Shown: one piece after another, positions 27,086-36,516 of the stretch | How the letters are laid out: the number at the start of each line of letters is the position of its first letter | Position numbering within the stretch: the first letter of the stretch is position 1 | DNA from: Trichomonas vaginalis G3 | Taxonomy: Eukaryota > Parabasalia > Trichomonadida > Trichomonadidae | Reading direction: 5' to 3' | NCBI RefSeq assembly: GCF_026262505.1 | Contig: NC_067204.1 | Span: 13,596,522 to 13,660,521, forward strand | DNA: 64,000 nucleotides | Notes under the pieces: generated by a model | Databases searched by the model: none | Told to the model about the DNA's origin: nothing | What the model saw: the letters and a program-made list of their open reading frames with translations, nothing else | Translations under genes and position numbers: made by a program

Positions 27086-27153
27086 AAAAAAAAAAAAGGT
27101 AGTGGGGCCTCCAGGCACTTCGTGCCCTCTAGCCCTGAAGATGTTTAGTATAA
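27086..27153 (+). repeat. Left terminal inverted repeat of the inner element
   Basis: 68 bp: a run of 12 A, then GGTAGTGGGGCCTCC, a small palindrome GGCACTTCGTGCC, ending GATGTTTAGTATAA. Matches 52408-52474 in reverse complement with about two or three differences. 27154-27363 holds no supported gene. Confidence 0.9.
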
Positions 27154-27363
27154 CTTTGTCCGGACAAGTAAGGGTCTATCGTCGCTACAGGAAAAGTTAC
27201 GGGCGTTCCAAAGAAGTATACTTTGAGAAGCCTTTCCCCCTTTTAAAACAAGATAGGACGGTTATTTTACAAAACTGACAACACTTTGACCGAGTAGTTT
27301 TTTGTGCTGAACAAAAAGTGTCATATAAACATCTGTCAAAAACCGTTTTTTACTTCACTTAAA

Positions 27364-27948
27364 ATGCCACGTAAGCTACGTAAGAATATACGTAAGAGGA
27401 AGGGAGCATTGAAACATCCAATAGTAAAACTAACACCACAACAACAGTTGCAACAACAAATTATGAATGACCCCACTATGTTGCAACAAATGTCAAGCAA
27501 CCCTATGCTTTTAAGCCGAGTTATTGGTGCACAGAGTGGAGGTTTAAGAGCGGCACTTTTAGCGAAAATGGCAGGCTATGGTGGAGCTGCAGACGGAACA
27601 GCTTATAACCCTCAAAGTCAAATGAATTTGAGTTCACTCAAAAATCAAATAACAGATGTCAAAAAGTCAAACATAGACATACAGAAACAAATAAGTGAAA
27701 ACGAAAAGAAACTAGAATATGACAGACACACAAAGAAACTCAATGAGTTAAACGTAGAGAAAAAGAAGAAAGAAGAACAACTGAAAGAACTAAGTACAGA
27801 GGAATATGCGAAAAAAGTGTCAGAAAAAGCAGCAGAAGTAGCAAAAATGGAACAAGATGTTATAAATTTGAAAAACCATACTACTCAATATAAAGTACTG
27901 AAAGATGAAGAGATAAAACAAAAAAGCCCTGAAGACATATATGGATAG
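27364..27948 (+). CDS. Basic, glutamine-rich coiled-coil protein (inner element)
   Basis: 194 residues from the ATG at 27364 (MPRKLRKNIRKRKGALKHPI). The first ~20 residues are strongly basic. A Q-rich stretch (LTPQQQLQQQIMND) and a Gly/Ala segment (LRAALLAKMAGYGGAADGTA) follow, and the last ~110 residues are a charged coiled coil (DVKKSNIDIQKQISENEKKL). It overlaps the start of the next gene by 8 bp. The family is unknown. A basic head with a coiled tail would suit a DNA-binding or scaffold protein; this is inference. Confidence 0.65.
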   Translation: MPRKLRKNIRKRKGALKHPIVKLTPQQQLQQQIMNDPTMLQQMSSNPMLLSRVIGAQSGGLRAALLAKMAGYGGAADGTAYNPQSQMNLSSLKNQITDVKKSNIDIQKQISENEKKLEYDRHTKKLNELNVEKKKKEEQLKELSTEEYAKKVSEKAAEVAKMEQDVINLKNHTTQYKVLKDEEIKQKSPEDIYG

Positions 27949-30496
27949 CGATGAGTATAAAAAAGAAGTTGAAGCAAATGTAAAGGCAGAAAAACTTTTA
28001 CAGTTGCAAAACCAAACCGTACAGTATGAAAACTTAGCACAAGAAAGTAAAAATAACGACGCAGCCATGCAAAAGGCAATGAAAAGCGCAGAATATATAA
28101 AAGCTAATAATGACTGGTTAGATGCCCAAGCCAACGCTAAAGCAGCCCAACTTATAGGGTCAATAAGGACAAAAATACAAGCGGATGAAGACAGTTCAAA
28201 TGAAGCTTTAATGAATGCTGACTTTAAGAACGCCTTCGAAGCTCTTCATAGTAAGGTGAAACTAGTGAACGACTTCTCATCTGGAAAGAAACTGAAGTCT
28301 GAAGGTTTCGACAACGAGTTAAGAGAAGTAGCACAAAATATGACGAAAATAACAGATGCAGCAACGAGACAGGCAGTTCAAAGTGCCTATGACGCCGTTA
28401 GAGCAACTGTTGTGGAAAGTCAAGAAAAAGAGTTACAACAGACCAAAACAGACCTAGTAAATGCTTTCTTAAAAACGAAAAGTCAGGTAGGACATTATGC
28501 TGCAGATGGAACATATGTGCCAGCTGGTGGAACTTATATACCAGCTGGTGGAACTTATATACTAGCTAGTGGAACTTATATACCACCAAACCCTCCAAGA
28601 GAAGCACCTGCACCAGGACTACCTAAAACATTTACATCGTCACATGGACACAGACACAGGCATGCACCAAAACAACAACAACAACCAACAGTTCAAAACC
28701 CAGCACAACAACCAACAGTTCAAAATCCAGCACCACAACCAACAGTTCAAAACACTGCACCACAACAACCACAAACAGAGCAAGGACATAAAAGAAGTAG
28801 AGAACAAGGAAACCAAGAATTCTTAAAAATGCTTAAGGAAAATTATGGTTACCCAGATACTCTTGACTTTAGTGACAGATATAAAGAAGCTATTAGAAAG
28901 TTCAAGGAAGGAAATACTGACCCGAACCTATTTAGCTTTATGGTTCAGCACCAAATGGGATATAATTTCAAACCTGGAAAATACAAGCTCGCTAAGGGAT
29001 ATGATTTAATAGCATATCATCCAAATGACATGAATGAATTTACTCCGAGATATTTGGTGTCAGAGATAAATGATAATTCAACTATCTTCATGAAACGCGT
29101 AAAAAATAGAGACGGAACGAAAGAAGAAAGGGTTATGAATGCGGATGGCTTAAATAGGGAACTTGTTAAAAACGGTCTCGGAATATATGAAATGCCAGCA
29201 GATGAGGTACAAGAAACTCAACAGGAAGAAGTTCAGATACAACCAGACATGGAAGAAATAGTTCAGCAACAACAGCTAGAAGAGCCTGAAGGAAACGAAC
29301 AAGTCCCTCCTTTGGAAACTAACTTCACAGAACTAGATGAAGATTTGGAACAGCCGAAAAATCTTGACCCTCAACAAGTGTATGCGGAGAATATGGAATC
29401 TTTCCAAGAGTCTAAGAAAAATTCGGCTGACATAGTAGAAGAATATCGAAAAATGTTCGCCGACATACAAAAGACTCCAACATCAGATGAAAATATTCAG
29501 CATAGAATGGAAGTACTGAAAGAAAATGTACGCAAATACAACAATCCTTTTTACTTACGACCATATAACGTTCAATCTTTGGCTGAACTCGGTGAAAATA
29601 AAAGGTTAAATTTCAACAAAACATATAGAAATGAAACATTGTTTAAAGTTCATTCAGAACCTAACCAATATGGAAACAAACCTACTTTTGTTTCTGCAGA
29701 CTATGGAACTACAATGAGATGGGGTCATAAAGCTAATCCGGATAGGTGGTTCATAAACTTACAACCACAATTCCAAGAAGTTGTAGACGCAATGGAAGTG
29801 AATGGTGAACCAGATATAGCTGGTATTTTCAGCGCGGCTTTAATGCCATTGAAAGATATGAAACATGCAGATATTTTGGACCAGTATGAAATGAACATGG
29901 CTGATGGAAATATAACACCTGACGTTCTAGAACATTTATCTCAAAGAACTACACAGAACCATAAAGATGGTATATTTGGTGAAGAGTTTAGAAAGAAAGT
30001 TAGGGAGGGAGAAGGAAGAGAACCTATTGTACATGACCTTGCAAACGAAAGTTTACAAAATGTCATAAAAACTTACTTTGCAGACAATGAACTGAGAAGG
30101 GATGAATATTTAAGAAAACTCAAATGGACAGTACCAAATGAAATGTTAGTATTGAAAAACATGTTCCTTGACAAAATAAAACCAACTACAGAAATAAATG
30201 ACGCAAGACTGAAACATTGGGTAAAAGCTTTCCCATTCACAAAAGATATTATTGGTAACATGGAAAGAAAACCAGAATGGCTACAAAAACATATATTTGG
30301 AAACGAGCTTATTCCATATGGACAAGCTCTGTTTGAAGAGCTTGAACCGGAAACTCAGGAAAGAGTCATGCAAACAATACGCGAAGACTCAAATACAAAC
30401 TATGACAAAATCTTTCTAGGATATAGGTTACCTGAGATGGGCGACCAGAGCCCAAAAGGCAAAAAGGACATGGGAAATTTACAACATACTAGGTGA
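27941..30496 (+). CDS. Large multi-region virion/scaffold candidate (851 residues)
   Basis: The N-terminal ~190 residues are a coiled coil (YENLAQESKNNDAAMQKAMK). Then come three to four short repeats of the type (A)GGTYIPAGGTYI, a proline/histidine stretch (SHGHRHRHAPKQQQQ), and three or four PTVQNPAPQ repeats. A globular part of about 500 residues follows (PDTLDFSDRYKEAIRKFKEG, PRYLVSEINDNSTIFMKRVK, ETLFKVHSEPNQYGNKPTFV). No family is recognised. It is translationally coupled to the gene before it and lies upstream of the capsid candidate. It may be a structural, scaffold or terminal-type protein. Confidence 0.65.
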   Translation: MDSDEYKKEVEANVKAEKLLQLQNQTVQYENLAQESKNNDAAMQKAMKSAEYIKANNDWLDAQANAKAAQLIGSIRTKIQADEDSSNEALMNADFKNAFEALHSKVKLVNDFSSGKKLKSEGFDNELREVAQNMTKITDAATRQAVQSAYDAVRATVVESQEKELQQTKTDLVNAFLKTKSQVGHYAADGTYVPAGGTYIPAGGTYILASGTYIPPNPPREAPAPGLPKTFTSSHGHRHRHAPKQQQQPTVQNPAQQPTVQNPAPQPTVQNTAPQQPQTEQGHKRSREQGNQEFLKMLKENYGYPDTLDFSDRYKEAIRKFKEGNTDPNLFSFMVQHQMGYNFKPGKYKLAKGYDLIAYHPNDMNEFTPRYLVSEINDNSTIFMKRVKNRDGTKEERVMNADGLNRELVKNGLGIYEMPADEVQETQQEEVQIQPDMEEIVQQQQLEEPEGNEQVPPLETNFTELDEDLEQPKNLDPQQVYAENMESFQESKKNSADIVEEYRKMFADIQKTPTSDENIQHRMEVLKENVRKYNNPFYLRPYNVQSLAELGENKRLNFNKTYRNETLFKVHSEPNQYGNKPTFVSADYGTTMRWGHKANPDRWFINLQPQFQEVVDAMEVNGEPDIAGIFSAALMPLKDMKHADILDQYEMNMADGNITPDVLEHLSQRTTQNHKDGIFGEEFRKKVREGEGREPIVHDLANESLQNVIKTYFADNELRRDEYLRKLKWTVPNEMLVLKNMFLDKIKPTTEINDARLKHWVKAFPFTKDIIGNMERKPEWLQKHIFGNELIPYGQALFEELEPETQERVMQTIREDSNTNYDKIFLGYRLPEMGDQSPKGKKDMGNLQHTR

Positions 30497-30498
30497 AC

Positions 30499-30699
30499 AT
30501 GAGGCAAAGATGCAACAACTTGAAGCAGAGGGCAAGTTACCAAAAGCGACACCAAAGAAGAAGAGTAGAACAAAGTGAAAATAGTGAAGAAGTAACTTCA
30601 TCTAGTGAAAGTAGTGGCAATGAAGGAAAAAGAAGAGTTAAAAACTCAGTCAGGAAGAAAGTAAAGCTTGGTCCGAGTGGGTTCTATTATGATATATAA
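30499..30699 (+). CDS. Small highly basic protein
   Basis: 66 residues from ATG 30499 (MRQRCNNLKQRASYQKRHQR). It has arginine-rich ends (RHQRRRVEQ, GKRRVKNSVRKKVKLG) and a serine/glutamate middle, finishing GPSGFYYDI. It starts 2 bp after the previous gene stops. The composition suits DNA condensation in the particle or a nuclear signal; no family is recognised. Confidence 0.5.
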   Translation: MRQRCNNLKQRASYQKRHQRRRVEQSENSEEVTSSSESSGNEGKRRVKNSVRKKVKLGPSGFYYDI

Positions 30700-30731
30700 A
30701 TCCAACTATTCTATATTTTTACCCATATGAA

Positions 30732-32339
30732 ATGTACGCCGCTCAGAATATAACGCCAACAGTTTTGGATGCCATGAACGGAAATGTTTCCGAATGGTAT
30801 AACGAATGCGACAATGCCATTAGAAGGTCAGAAATAGTTCCTGGAACTTACGAATATACAACTGCTGTTTCTTATGGAAACGTAGGTGAGTTTGGAGAAG
30901 GTTCTTCAACAACAGTAGATATTGCTTGCGACAGGTTTCATATTATTTCTATTGACAACTCATTCTTATACGTGGAACAAGACATTGAAATAAAACCTTC
31001 TGCCAAGTTGTCTGACAAGAAAGGTTGCAATGGAATTTTCTATGTCGGATACCAATATGCTCCAGAAGTTTTCATGGGATATAAGATATATTCTAACTCT
31101 GACTTAGTTCAAACAGTAACATGGGCAAACTATGAATGGTTCGCTTTGAGAAACTCAGTACAACCACAAGCTAGAGAACAAACAGACCAGTATGCAAATA
31201 TTGAGAAAATAAGAAGACTTGACCCTAACGTTCCAGGAGTTTATGTTAACCTTTCTGGACAAACTGCAGCAGCAGTAACCAAAGTAAAACTGAAACTTAG
31301 AGTTCCTTTGTCATCTTTCCTCATCTTCAGGTTTTTAAGATACTTGCCAAACTGGGCAGGAAAAATTTCTATCGAACTTACTCCAAGCAAAAATAACTTA
31401 GTCATTGCACCAACACAAGACCCATTCACTATTACAGACGTAAAGGGAACAAATCAAACGTCATTCGCCGAATTTTGCAAAGACAAAGTTGACTTAGACT
31501 TTGGTTTCTCAAACTTCAACAATGAAGTAAACTATTATTTCAATGCTGCTGGAACTGCTTGGGACCCAGTTAAGTTCACATGCGAAAAATTTGAATGCAA
31601 GAGAATAGAAAGCAGACTTGCAGTCTATATGTTGGACCCAGATATTTCAAATGCTTTAGCTGCCAAATATATTGCAGTTCCACTTATGTTCCCTATACAC
31701 CAAATATCTGTCAAAGACTTTGCAGGTGAAGTTGGAAACCAAAGTGCTGACCCAGGTGCAAGAACAGATATTGCTTTAACAACTGCAATGAAACATGCAG
31801 ATACTATGTTTGTACTGTTCAGACGAACTATAAATGACTATTCTTGTTTCTACAACCCCGGTATTAAATATCATATAAACATAGATGGCAAATATTATCC
31901 AAGAGAAGAATATTCTACAGTTGAGGATATGAGGTCATACAACTTGACATTAGATGCTATGAACTTTAACAACAACTTCACAACAACCATTAACCCTGAA
32001 ATGCAAAGTTCTATTATGCCATATGTGAAAGTATGGACTCATACAGGAGGTCAAAAAACTCAATATACAAATGGAGACCGTTCAAACTTTTGGCTTGGCA
32101 TTCCATTTGCTGACTCAGAAGACTTTATGGGTGGTATTTCAACTGTTGGTACTGTACAAATACAATATACTGGTGACAGAGACGGTCCAGATGAACTGAG
32201 AGCAAAGAAGTTTACAAAACCAATAGCACTTTTCACGGAAGATGCTCTTTTGAAGATTCGTTCGATGAAACCTGCTGGGGCTCCTCAGATTGGCATAACG
32301 ACAGCTTCCATCGAGCAGATTTTGGCAGCAGGTCAGTAA
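30732..32339 (+). CDS. Major capsid protein candidate of the inner element
   Basis: 535 residues, beta-rich throughout. Segments such as DRFHIISIDNSFLYVEQDIE, VKLKLRVPLSSFLIFRFLRY followed by LPNWAGKISIELTPSKNNLV, KFECKRIESRLAVYMLDPDI and FWLGIPFADSEDFMGGISTV match the strand-and-loop order expected of double-jelly-roll capsid proteins in Polinton-like viruses. Length (500-600) and a single intact frame agree. It shows no clear similarity by eye to the outer element's capsid-region proteins, so the two elements belong to different lineages. The assignment is by fold pattern and position. Confidence 0.65.
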   Translation: MYAAQNITPTVLDAMNGNVSEWYNECDNAIRRSEIVPGTYEYTTAVSYGNVGEFGEGSSTTVDIACDRFHIISIDNSFLYVEQDIEIKPSAKLSDKKGCNGIFYVGYQYAPEVFMGYKIYSNSDLVQTVTWANYEWFALRNSVQPQAREQTDQYANIEKIRRLDPNVPGVYVNLSGQTAAAVTKVKLKLRVPLSSFLIFRFLRYLPNWAGKISIELTPSKNNLVIAPTQDPFTITDVKGTNQTSFAEFCKDKVDLDFGFSNFNNEVNYYFNAAGTAWDPVKFTCEKFECKRIESRLAVYMLDPDISNALAAKYIAVPLMFPIHQISVKDFAGEVGNQSADPGARTDIALTTAMKHADTMFVLFRRTINDYSCFYNPGIKYHINIDGKYYPREEYSTVEDMRSYNLTLDAMNFNNNFTTTINPEMQSSIMPYVKVWTHTGGQKTQYTNGDRSNFWLGIPFADSEDFMGGISTVGTVQIQYTGDRDGPDELRAKKFTKPIALFTEDALLKIRSMKPAGAPQIGITTASIEQILAAGQ

Positions 32340-32652
32340 GTTGTTCTTGAACTGACTTCTCTCCGTCAAATATTGACAGTACGCCAGTTTTGACATAATA
32401 TTGTAAGATAAACTTACCTTTAGAAATATCTGTAAGTTTTGTTGTTATATTTTTGTCAACGTCAAGAACTTTCACCATTTCAGTTATACCAACTTTCTTT
32501 GCTTTATGGAAATATTTTGGTTCAGCAAAGACTGCTATTCTATAACATTTACCATTGTTTGTATAAAGAACTATTCTGTCAATGTATTTGTATTGTTTGT
32601 GTGTGTAAACTTTGTTCTGCTTCAATTCGAAGAGATACTCGAATACGTCCAT
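32233..32652 (-). CDS. Hypothetical protein converging on the capsid gene
   Basis: 139 residues, starting MDVFEYLFELKQNKVYTHKQ. It is alpha/beta with IDRIVLYTNNGKCYRIAVFA, FHKAKKVGITEMVKVLDVDK and FILQYYVKTGVLSIFDGEKS. The C-terminal ~35 codons overlap the end of the capsid candidate on the other strand, so that part is constrained by both genes. No family is recognised. The single minus-strand orientation within a rightward block suggests separate timing of expression. Confidence 0.55.
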   Translation of the reverse strand: MDVFEYLFELKQNKVYTHKQYKYIDRIVLYTNNGKCYRIAVFAEPKYFHKAKKVGITEMVKVLDVDKNITTKLTDISKGKFILQYYVKTGVLSIFDGEKSVQEQLTDLLPKSARWKLSLCQSEEPQQVSSNESSKEHLP

Positions 32653-32716
32653 CTTTTTATTCTAAGTAAAATGTCATTTCCGAAAAAATAGAAGCGTAAG
32701 TGTTTCAAAAGGTTTA

Positions 32717-33250
32717 ATGGCGGTGGCAGATGTGAAGTTAAATTCACCAACTCAAACAAACAGTCAAAGTGTTGTTGTCAATGTCAAAGACAGAGATGTT
32801 GAAGTGGGGAAACCATACGAAGACGAAGATGGTATAACAATTGTTCCTGTAAAAGAACCAACATATCCTGAAGTTAGCAGAGACTTAAGTTCTGTTGCAG
32901 ATATTCGAAACGACTACCAACAACTGAAAGACAAACTTCAAACTCAGGAGAAGATTTGTCAAGCTTTAAGTATAATGTTAAACTTGGTCGAACACAACCC
33001 TGTAAAAGTGAACTCATATGTCATTGCACCTCATGAAGTTTTGAAAGAACTATTGAAACTTTTGACAGAGGCAGACGATATAAACATCAAAGAAATAGAA
33101 CCCGACATTAGTTGCTGTGGTGTTTCATATAATGTCATTGACAAGATATACGTTATGAAAGGAGGTGAAACGTTGAACTTAAAGTATAGTTTCCCAGACG
33201 TCATAAAAATATTTGACGACCACAACATTTCATTAAAATTTATTTGCTAA
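32717..33250 (+). CDS. 'SCCG' protein of the inner element
   Basis: 177 residues. A ~70-residue flexible N-terminus (LNSPTQTNSQSVVVNVKDRD) and a helical centre are followed by IEPDISCCGVSYNVIDKIYV and MKGGETLNLKYSFPDVIKIF. This C-terminal segment aligns by eye with the outer element's 21585-21977 product, keeping the paired cysteines and glycine. It is one of few genes shared by both elements, so it probably does a basic job in particle assembly; this is inference. Confidence 0.65.
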   Translation: MAVADVKLNSPTQTNSQSVVVNVKDRDVEVGKPYEDEDGITIVPVKEPTYPEVSRDLSSVADIRNDYQQLKDKLQTQEKICQALSIMLNLVEHNPVKVNSYVIAPHEVLKELLKLLTEADDINIKEIEPDISCCGVSYNVIDKIYVMKGGETLNLKYSFPDVIKIFDDHNISLKFIC

Positions 33251-33256
33251 GTAAAA

Positions 33257-33406
33257 ATGTCAAAACTTCTTGAAAGATGTTTGAAGAAAAATAATATAGA
33301 CTTTATTTCATGTAAAGGACTTTACACACTTTTGAACGATATGAAAGACCCTGTTTTGTTTGTTCGTGTAGACAAAGGAAAGTTCTATGTCTTTACAAAA
33401 TATTGA
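33257..33406 (+). CDS. Short protein of the inner element (49 residues)
   Basis: Starts MSKLLERCLKKNNIDFISCK, 7 bp after the SCCG gene, and ends GKFYVFTKY. Compact alpha/beta composition. No family is recognised and the stretch after it up to 33496 holds no other start. It may be a remnant. Confidence 0.4.
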   Translation: MSKLLERCLKKNNIDFISCKGLYTLLNDMKDPVLFVRVDKGKFYVFTKY

Positions 33407-33496
33407 ACTTCTTAGACAGAGAACTTCAAGAAACGCCATGTGAAAGTTTAGATGAAGTTCTTCTCCACTTTCAGAAAAACTTTTAAATATATATAA

Positions 33497-33835
33497 ATGG
33501 CAGAAGATATAATGGTTTATACTATTACGACTAAAAACCCTGAGTCATATAATTCTATAACAACAAACTTACAAAGTCCTCAAGGACGATATTGTAAACT
33601 AACCTTAAACACAATGACGACTAAAGCCTGTTTTGCTCTTTTGACACCAGAAGACTTTATTGTTGTGAATGGTAAAAAATACTCCTTTGAAGATACTTAC
33701 TCAGATATACCACCAACAGGTTTTGTTGACTTATTTAATACTTTAAGGACGGGTGTAACATGTGCCGCAACTAGAGCAGGTTTCATTATGTTTGGATGTC
33801 CGACTGAGTTTACTATAAAACGATATGAGCTATAA
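33497..33835 (+). CDS. Beta-rich minor virion protein candidate
   Basis: 112 residues (MAEDIMVYTITTKNPESYNS), nearly all strand-forming: RYCKLTLNTMTTKACFALLT, then DFIVVNGKKYSF and FIMFGCPTEFTIKRYEL. Overlaps the next gene by 11 bp, suggesting coupled translation and a shared role. No family is certain. A single-jelly-roll minor capsid component is plausible. Confidence 0.5.
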   Translation: MAEDIMVYTITTKNPESYNSITTNLQSPQGRYCKLTLNTMTTKACFALLTPEDFIVVNGKKYSFEDTYSDIPPTGFVDLFNTLRTGVTCAATRAGFIMFGCPTEFTIKRYEL

Positions 33836-34295
33836 TACAAAACTTATTTCTGGTTTTTACTACCAACAGTTTCCTATAACAGGAAAAGGTGTCATACAAG
33901 GAATGTCTATTCCATTGATATTAAGCACACCAATCTTATATATTGTTTCAAACTTAGGTTCAAAGTGTTATTCGAATGTCGACAGAAACTATTATGACCA
34001 AAAGATACTTATGCGTATAAACAATACTTTCTCTGCTGGTTTGCCTATTGTTCATTCGAATGCAGAATTTTCAACCTTAGTGAACTCAAACACTTTGGCA
34101 AGTATAACGTTGACATTAGTTGACGCAAACTTTGTTCCTGTAAAACTTTTATGTCCTATGTATTTGTCAATGACGGCAGAAAGTTTCGAATTGGAAGATG
34201 CAACTGGTGAAAGTATTGTATTACAAGAACAACTTCAACAACAAATAGCTCAAGAACAACAAATGCAACAAATGCAACAACAAAGTCAAGAATAA
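33825..34295 (+). CDS. Minor capsid/penton candidate of the inner element
   Basis: 156 residues. Strands IQGMSIPLILSTPILYIVSN, KILMRINNTFSAGLPIVHSN and TLASITLTLVDANFVPVKLL, then CPMYLSMTAES and a Q-rich tail (EQLQQQIAQEQQMQQMQQQS). The closing pattern, a strand, LVDxxFxPV, then a hydrophobic strand, is like the end of minor capsid proteins in Polinton relatives, and it is loosely shared with the outer element's 20428-20805 product. The Q-rich tail is unusual and may mediate contacts. Confidence 0.5.
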   Translation: MSYNTKLISGFYYQQFPITGKGVIQGMSIPLILSTPILYIVSNLGSKCYSNVDRNYYDQKILMRINNTFSAGLPIVHSNAEFSTLVNSNTLASITLTLVDANFVPVKLLCPMYLSMTAESFELEDATGESIVLQEQLQQQIAQEQQMQQMQQQSQE

Positions 34296-34322
34296 AAAAA
34301 ATATTTTTTTATTTTTATAAAA

Positions 34323-34544
34323 ATGTACAGAATAGATGTTTCAGATTTTTATGACTTCCAAGCATTCAGAAATATGTGTCCATTTCGAGACTATAACAAA
34401 GCAGTCGAGAATTTGAAACGTTTAGTCATTTATGTCGACTCTGCCCCAGAATGTTATGTTATGAAAGAATGGGATGTAGTCTTTAACAAACCTAAAGCAA
34501 CAATAGTTTCAAACAAGAATGTAGACAGAAACTTAAGAAAATAA
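34323..34544 (+). CDS. Short protein before the helicase
   Basis: 73 residues, starting MYRIDVSDFYDFQAFRNMCP and ending KATIVSNKNVDRNLRK. A TTTTTTTATTTTTATAAAA stretch precedes the ATG, similar to the outer element's promoter-like motif. No family is recognised. Its position 17 bp before the helicase frame suggests a link to replication. Confidence 0.45.
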   Translation: MYRIDVSDFYDFQAFRNMCPFRDYNKAVENLKRLVIYVDSAPECYVMKEWDVVFNKPKATIVSNKNVDRNLRK

Positions 34545-34561
34545 AAGTCGTACAAGTTGGC

Positions 34562-35356
34562 ATGAAGATGTTAGATGCTTGGGATATCTTATTGTCAAAG
34601 TTAGAAGATTTTTCAGTTCGAGGTATAAAGTTCTATACACCTTCTCCAAACTTCTATTCTATCTTCACTGGATATAAATACGAACAAGTAGAATGGAAAG
34701 AAAATATTATAGAAGCTTGGTTAGACCATGTCAAAGAAATTATATGCAATGGAAACGAAAGAGTCTATGAGTATATCTTATGTTGGTTTGCAAACATCTT
34801 ACAACATCCAAGTGCTAAAAATGAAACTGCTCTCATTATAATTGGAAAACAAGGAACTGGTAAGAACACATTCTTTACAGATATCTTATGCAAACTGTTA
34901 GAGGGCTATTCGAACCCGAATATGACAAACTTAGAAAACATCTGTGGCAAGTTTAACTCCTCAATAGAGAATATGAAACTTATAGTATGTAACGAACTTC
35001 AAAGTATAGATACAACAAAAGTTTTAAACTCAGATGCTTTGAAGAGTCTTATAACAGATAAAGTTGGAGTTGTTGAAAGAAAATATAAAGACCAAAGAGT
35101 TTGTGAAAATGTTGCAAACTTCATTATGGTTTCAAACAATGCTGTTCCGATGAAGTTAGAAAGTTCTGACAGAAGATATGTAGTTGTCAGAACGTCAGAT
35201 TCTCATATGCAAGATACAGAATATTTTGACGACTTAGCAGAAACTTTGACATCTGACTTTTACAACCACTTGTTCTCATATTTTATGACATTAGATATTT
35301 CAAAAGTTCAATCCAAGACAAATTCCACATACCGAAGAGAGACCAAACATTGTTAG
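34562..35356 (+). CDS. SF3 (D5-like) replicative helicase of the inner element
   Basis: The product has the D5/DUF5906-type N-terminal run FYSIFTGYKYEQVEWKENII, then Walker A LIIIGKQGTGKNTFFTDILC, Walker B MKLIVCNELQSID, and motif C VANFIMVSNNAVPMK followed by the arginine finger-like DRRYVVVRTS. Superfamily 3 helicases open origins in virophages, Polinton-like viruses and many DNA viruses. Mavericks proper rely on protein-primed polymerase B instead, so this gene marks a different replication strategy. The region looks broken. A short frame (35350-35556) continues on the same strand. Confidence 0.82.
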   Translation: MKMLDAWDILLSKLEDFSVRGIKFYTPSPNFYSIFTGYKYEQVEWKENIIEAWLDHVKEIICNGNERVYEYILCWFANILQHPSAKNETALIIIGKQGTGKNTFFTDILCKLLEGYSNPNMTNLENICGKFNSSIENMKLIVCNELQSIDTTKVLNSDALKSLITDKVGVVERKYKDQRVCENVANFIMVSNNAVPMKLESSDRRYVVVRTSDSHMQDTEYFDDLAETLTSDFYNHLFSYFMTLDISKVQSKTNSTYRRETKHC

Positions 35357-35556
35357 AAGCAAACAAGAGTGTATATGAACTGTTCATAGATGAAACTGAC
35401 TTTGAGTGTTTAGATGAAAGGTCATTGTACGATTCGTATAAACAATATTGTCAAGAATATGGTTATATGACAGCGTCTAAACGAACATTTTGGCAAATGT
35501 CAAAGTCTTTTAGACGTACAGAATGGTGTATATACAAAGAAAATTTTTATGAGTAA
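35350..35556 (+). CDS. Short frame after the helicase
   Basis: Encodes DETDFECLDERSLYDSYKQY and then SKRTFWQMSKSFRRTEW, a helical segment like the winged-helix tails often found after D5-type helicases. It is part of the broken helicase stretch. Function inferred from position. Confidence 0.4.
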   Translation: MLEANKSVYELFIDETDFECLDERSLYDSYKQYCQEYGYMTASKRTFWQMSKSFRRTEWCIYKENFYE

Positions 35557-35665
35557 ATTTAAAAAAAAAATATTTTTTTATCCGATAGAAAAGATGGCAA
35601 AATTCATCTCAGTAAACAAGTACATGTCAGACTTAAAGAAGAACTAGACCCATTCACATATTTGA

Positions 35666-35947
35666 ATGTTTACTTCTACCATTTTTGAAAAGTCTTCATT
35701 CAGCAAAGTTTGGAACATCGAACCAGTTAAGTTTGCTATTGTGACTAAAAATGGTGCGAAATTTGAAGACTTAGACATAGAAGGTTTGTTAGCAGTCAAA
35801 GAAAGTTTTGACAGAAGGTTTTCAAACCTTAAAGAAGGCAAAGCATACAAACTTGTTATACCTTATGAACCAAAGAAAGCAGACGACTATGAATATTATG
35901 AGTCTAAGATAGTTGAAGTTCAAGGTAAATGGGTAAAAAGATTTTAG
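35666..35947 (+). CDS. Hypothetical protein (93 residues)
   Basis: MFTSTIFEKSSFSKVWNIEP, with beta-rich VKFAIVTKNGAKFEDLDIEG and a charged end (PKKADDYEYYESKIVEVQGK). No family is recognised. It could be a single-stranded DNA-binding or small replication protein given its place after the helicase, but nothing in the sequence proves it. Confidence 0.4.
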   Translation: MFTSTIFEKSSFSKVWNIEPVKFAIVTKNGAKFEDLDIEGLLAVKESFDRRFSNLKEGKAYKLVIPYEPKKADDYEYYESKIVEVQGKWVKRF

Positions 35948-36243
35948 AGTCTAAGCCAGTGTTTACTCCTAAAGAGGAGAGAACATTGACATTGACCCAG
36001 AAATGTTCTAAAAATAAAATTTTATTTTTACATGTCAAATTTCTTTTTCTCTGGAACTGGTTCAGGTTCTTTCTTCTCTTCTTCTACTTTCTTTTCTTTC
36101 TTTTCTTTCTTCTTCTTTTCTGGTGGAGTTATGTCAAATTTGGCGCAACTATATTTATGTAAAAGTTCTTTGTCCTTTAATAGCTCATCTATTCTGTTTT
36201 TCTATTTCATCTTCAAGAACAGCGCATGTGTCTTCTTTGCATT

Positions 36244-36480
36244 CTAAGAACTTTTGTTGGACTTCATCTTTCCAATCGGCGTCATCTCTGTCAACAAGTC
36301 TGTCATTGACAAATTTAAGACTGCTCTGCTTAATGTTTTATGGTTCTTGTCATATTCCCAGAAACAGAACTTTAGAACAAATTCACCTTTCTTGTTTACA
36401 CTATGTAAGATTTTATGGTCGACAGATGTTTTGCTGTCGAAAAGCTTGTCTCGAATATAGATAGCGAAATCGCTAGACAT
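36244..36480 (-). CDS. Hypothetical protein, minus strand
   Basis: 78 residues from ATG 36480 (MSSDFAIYIRDKLFDSKTSV) with EFVLKFCFWEYDKNHKTLSR. The minus-strand sequence beyond its end (36030-36240) is a lysine/glutamate-rich low-complexity stretch (PPEKKKKEKKEKK). The 36-bp gap to the divergent ATG at 36517 must hold both promoters. The stretch looks broken. Function unknown. Confidence 0.45.
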   Translation of the reverse strand: MSSDFAIYIRDKLFDSKTSVDHKILHSVNKKGEFVLKFCFWEYDKNHKTLSRAVLNLSMTDLLTEMTPIGKMKSNKSS

Positions 36481-36516
36481 TTTCTAAAAGATAAAAATTT
36501 TAATTTTTCTAAAAAT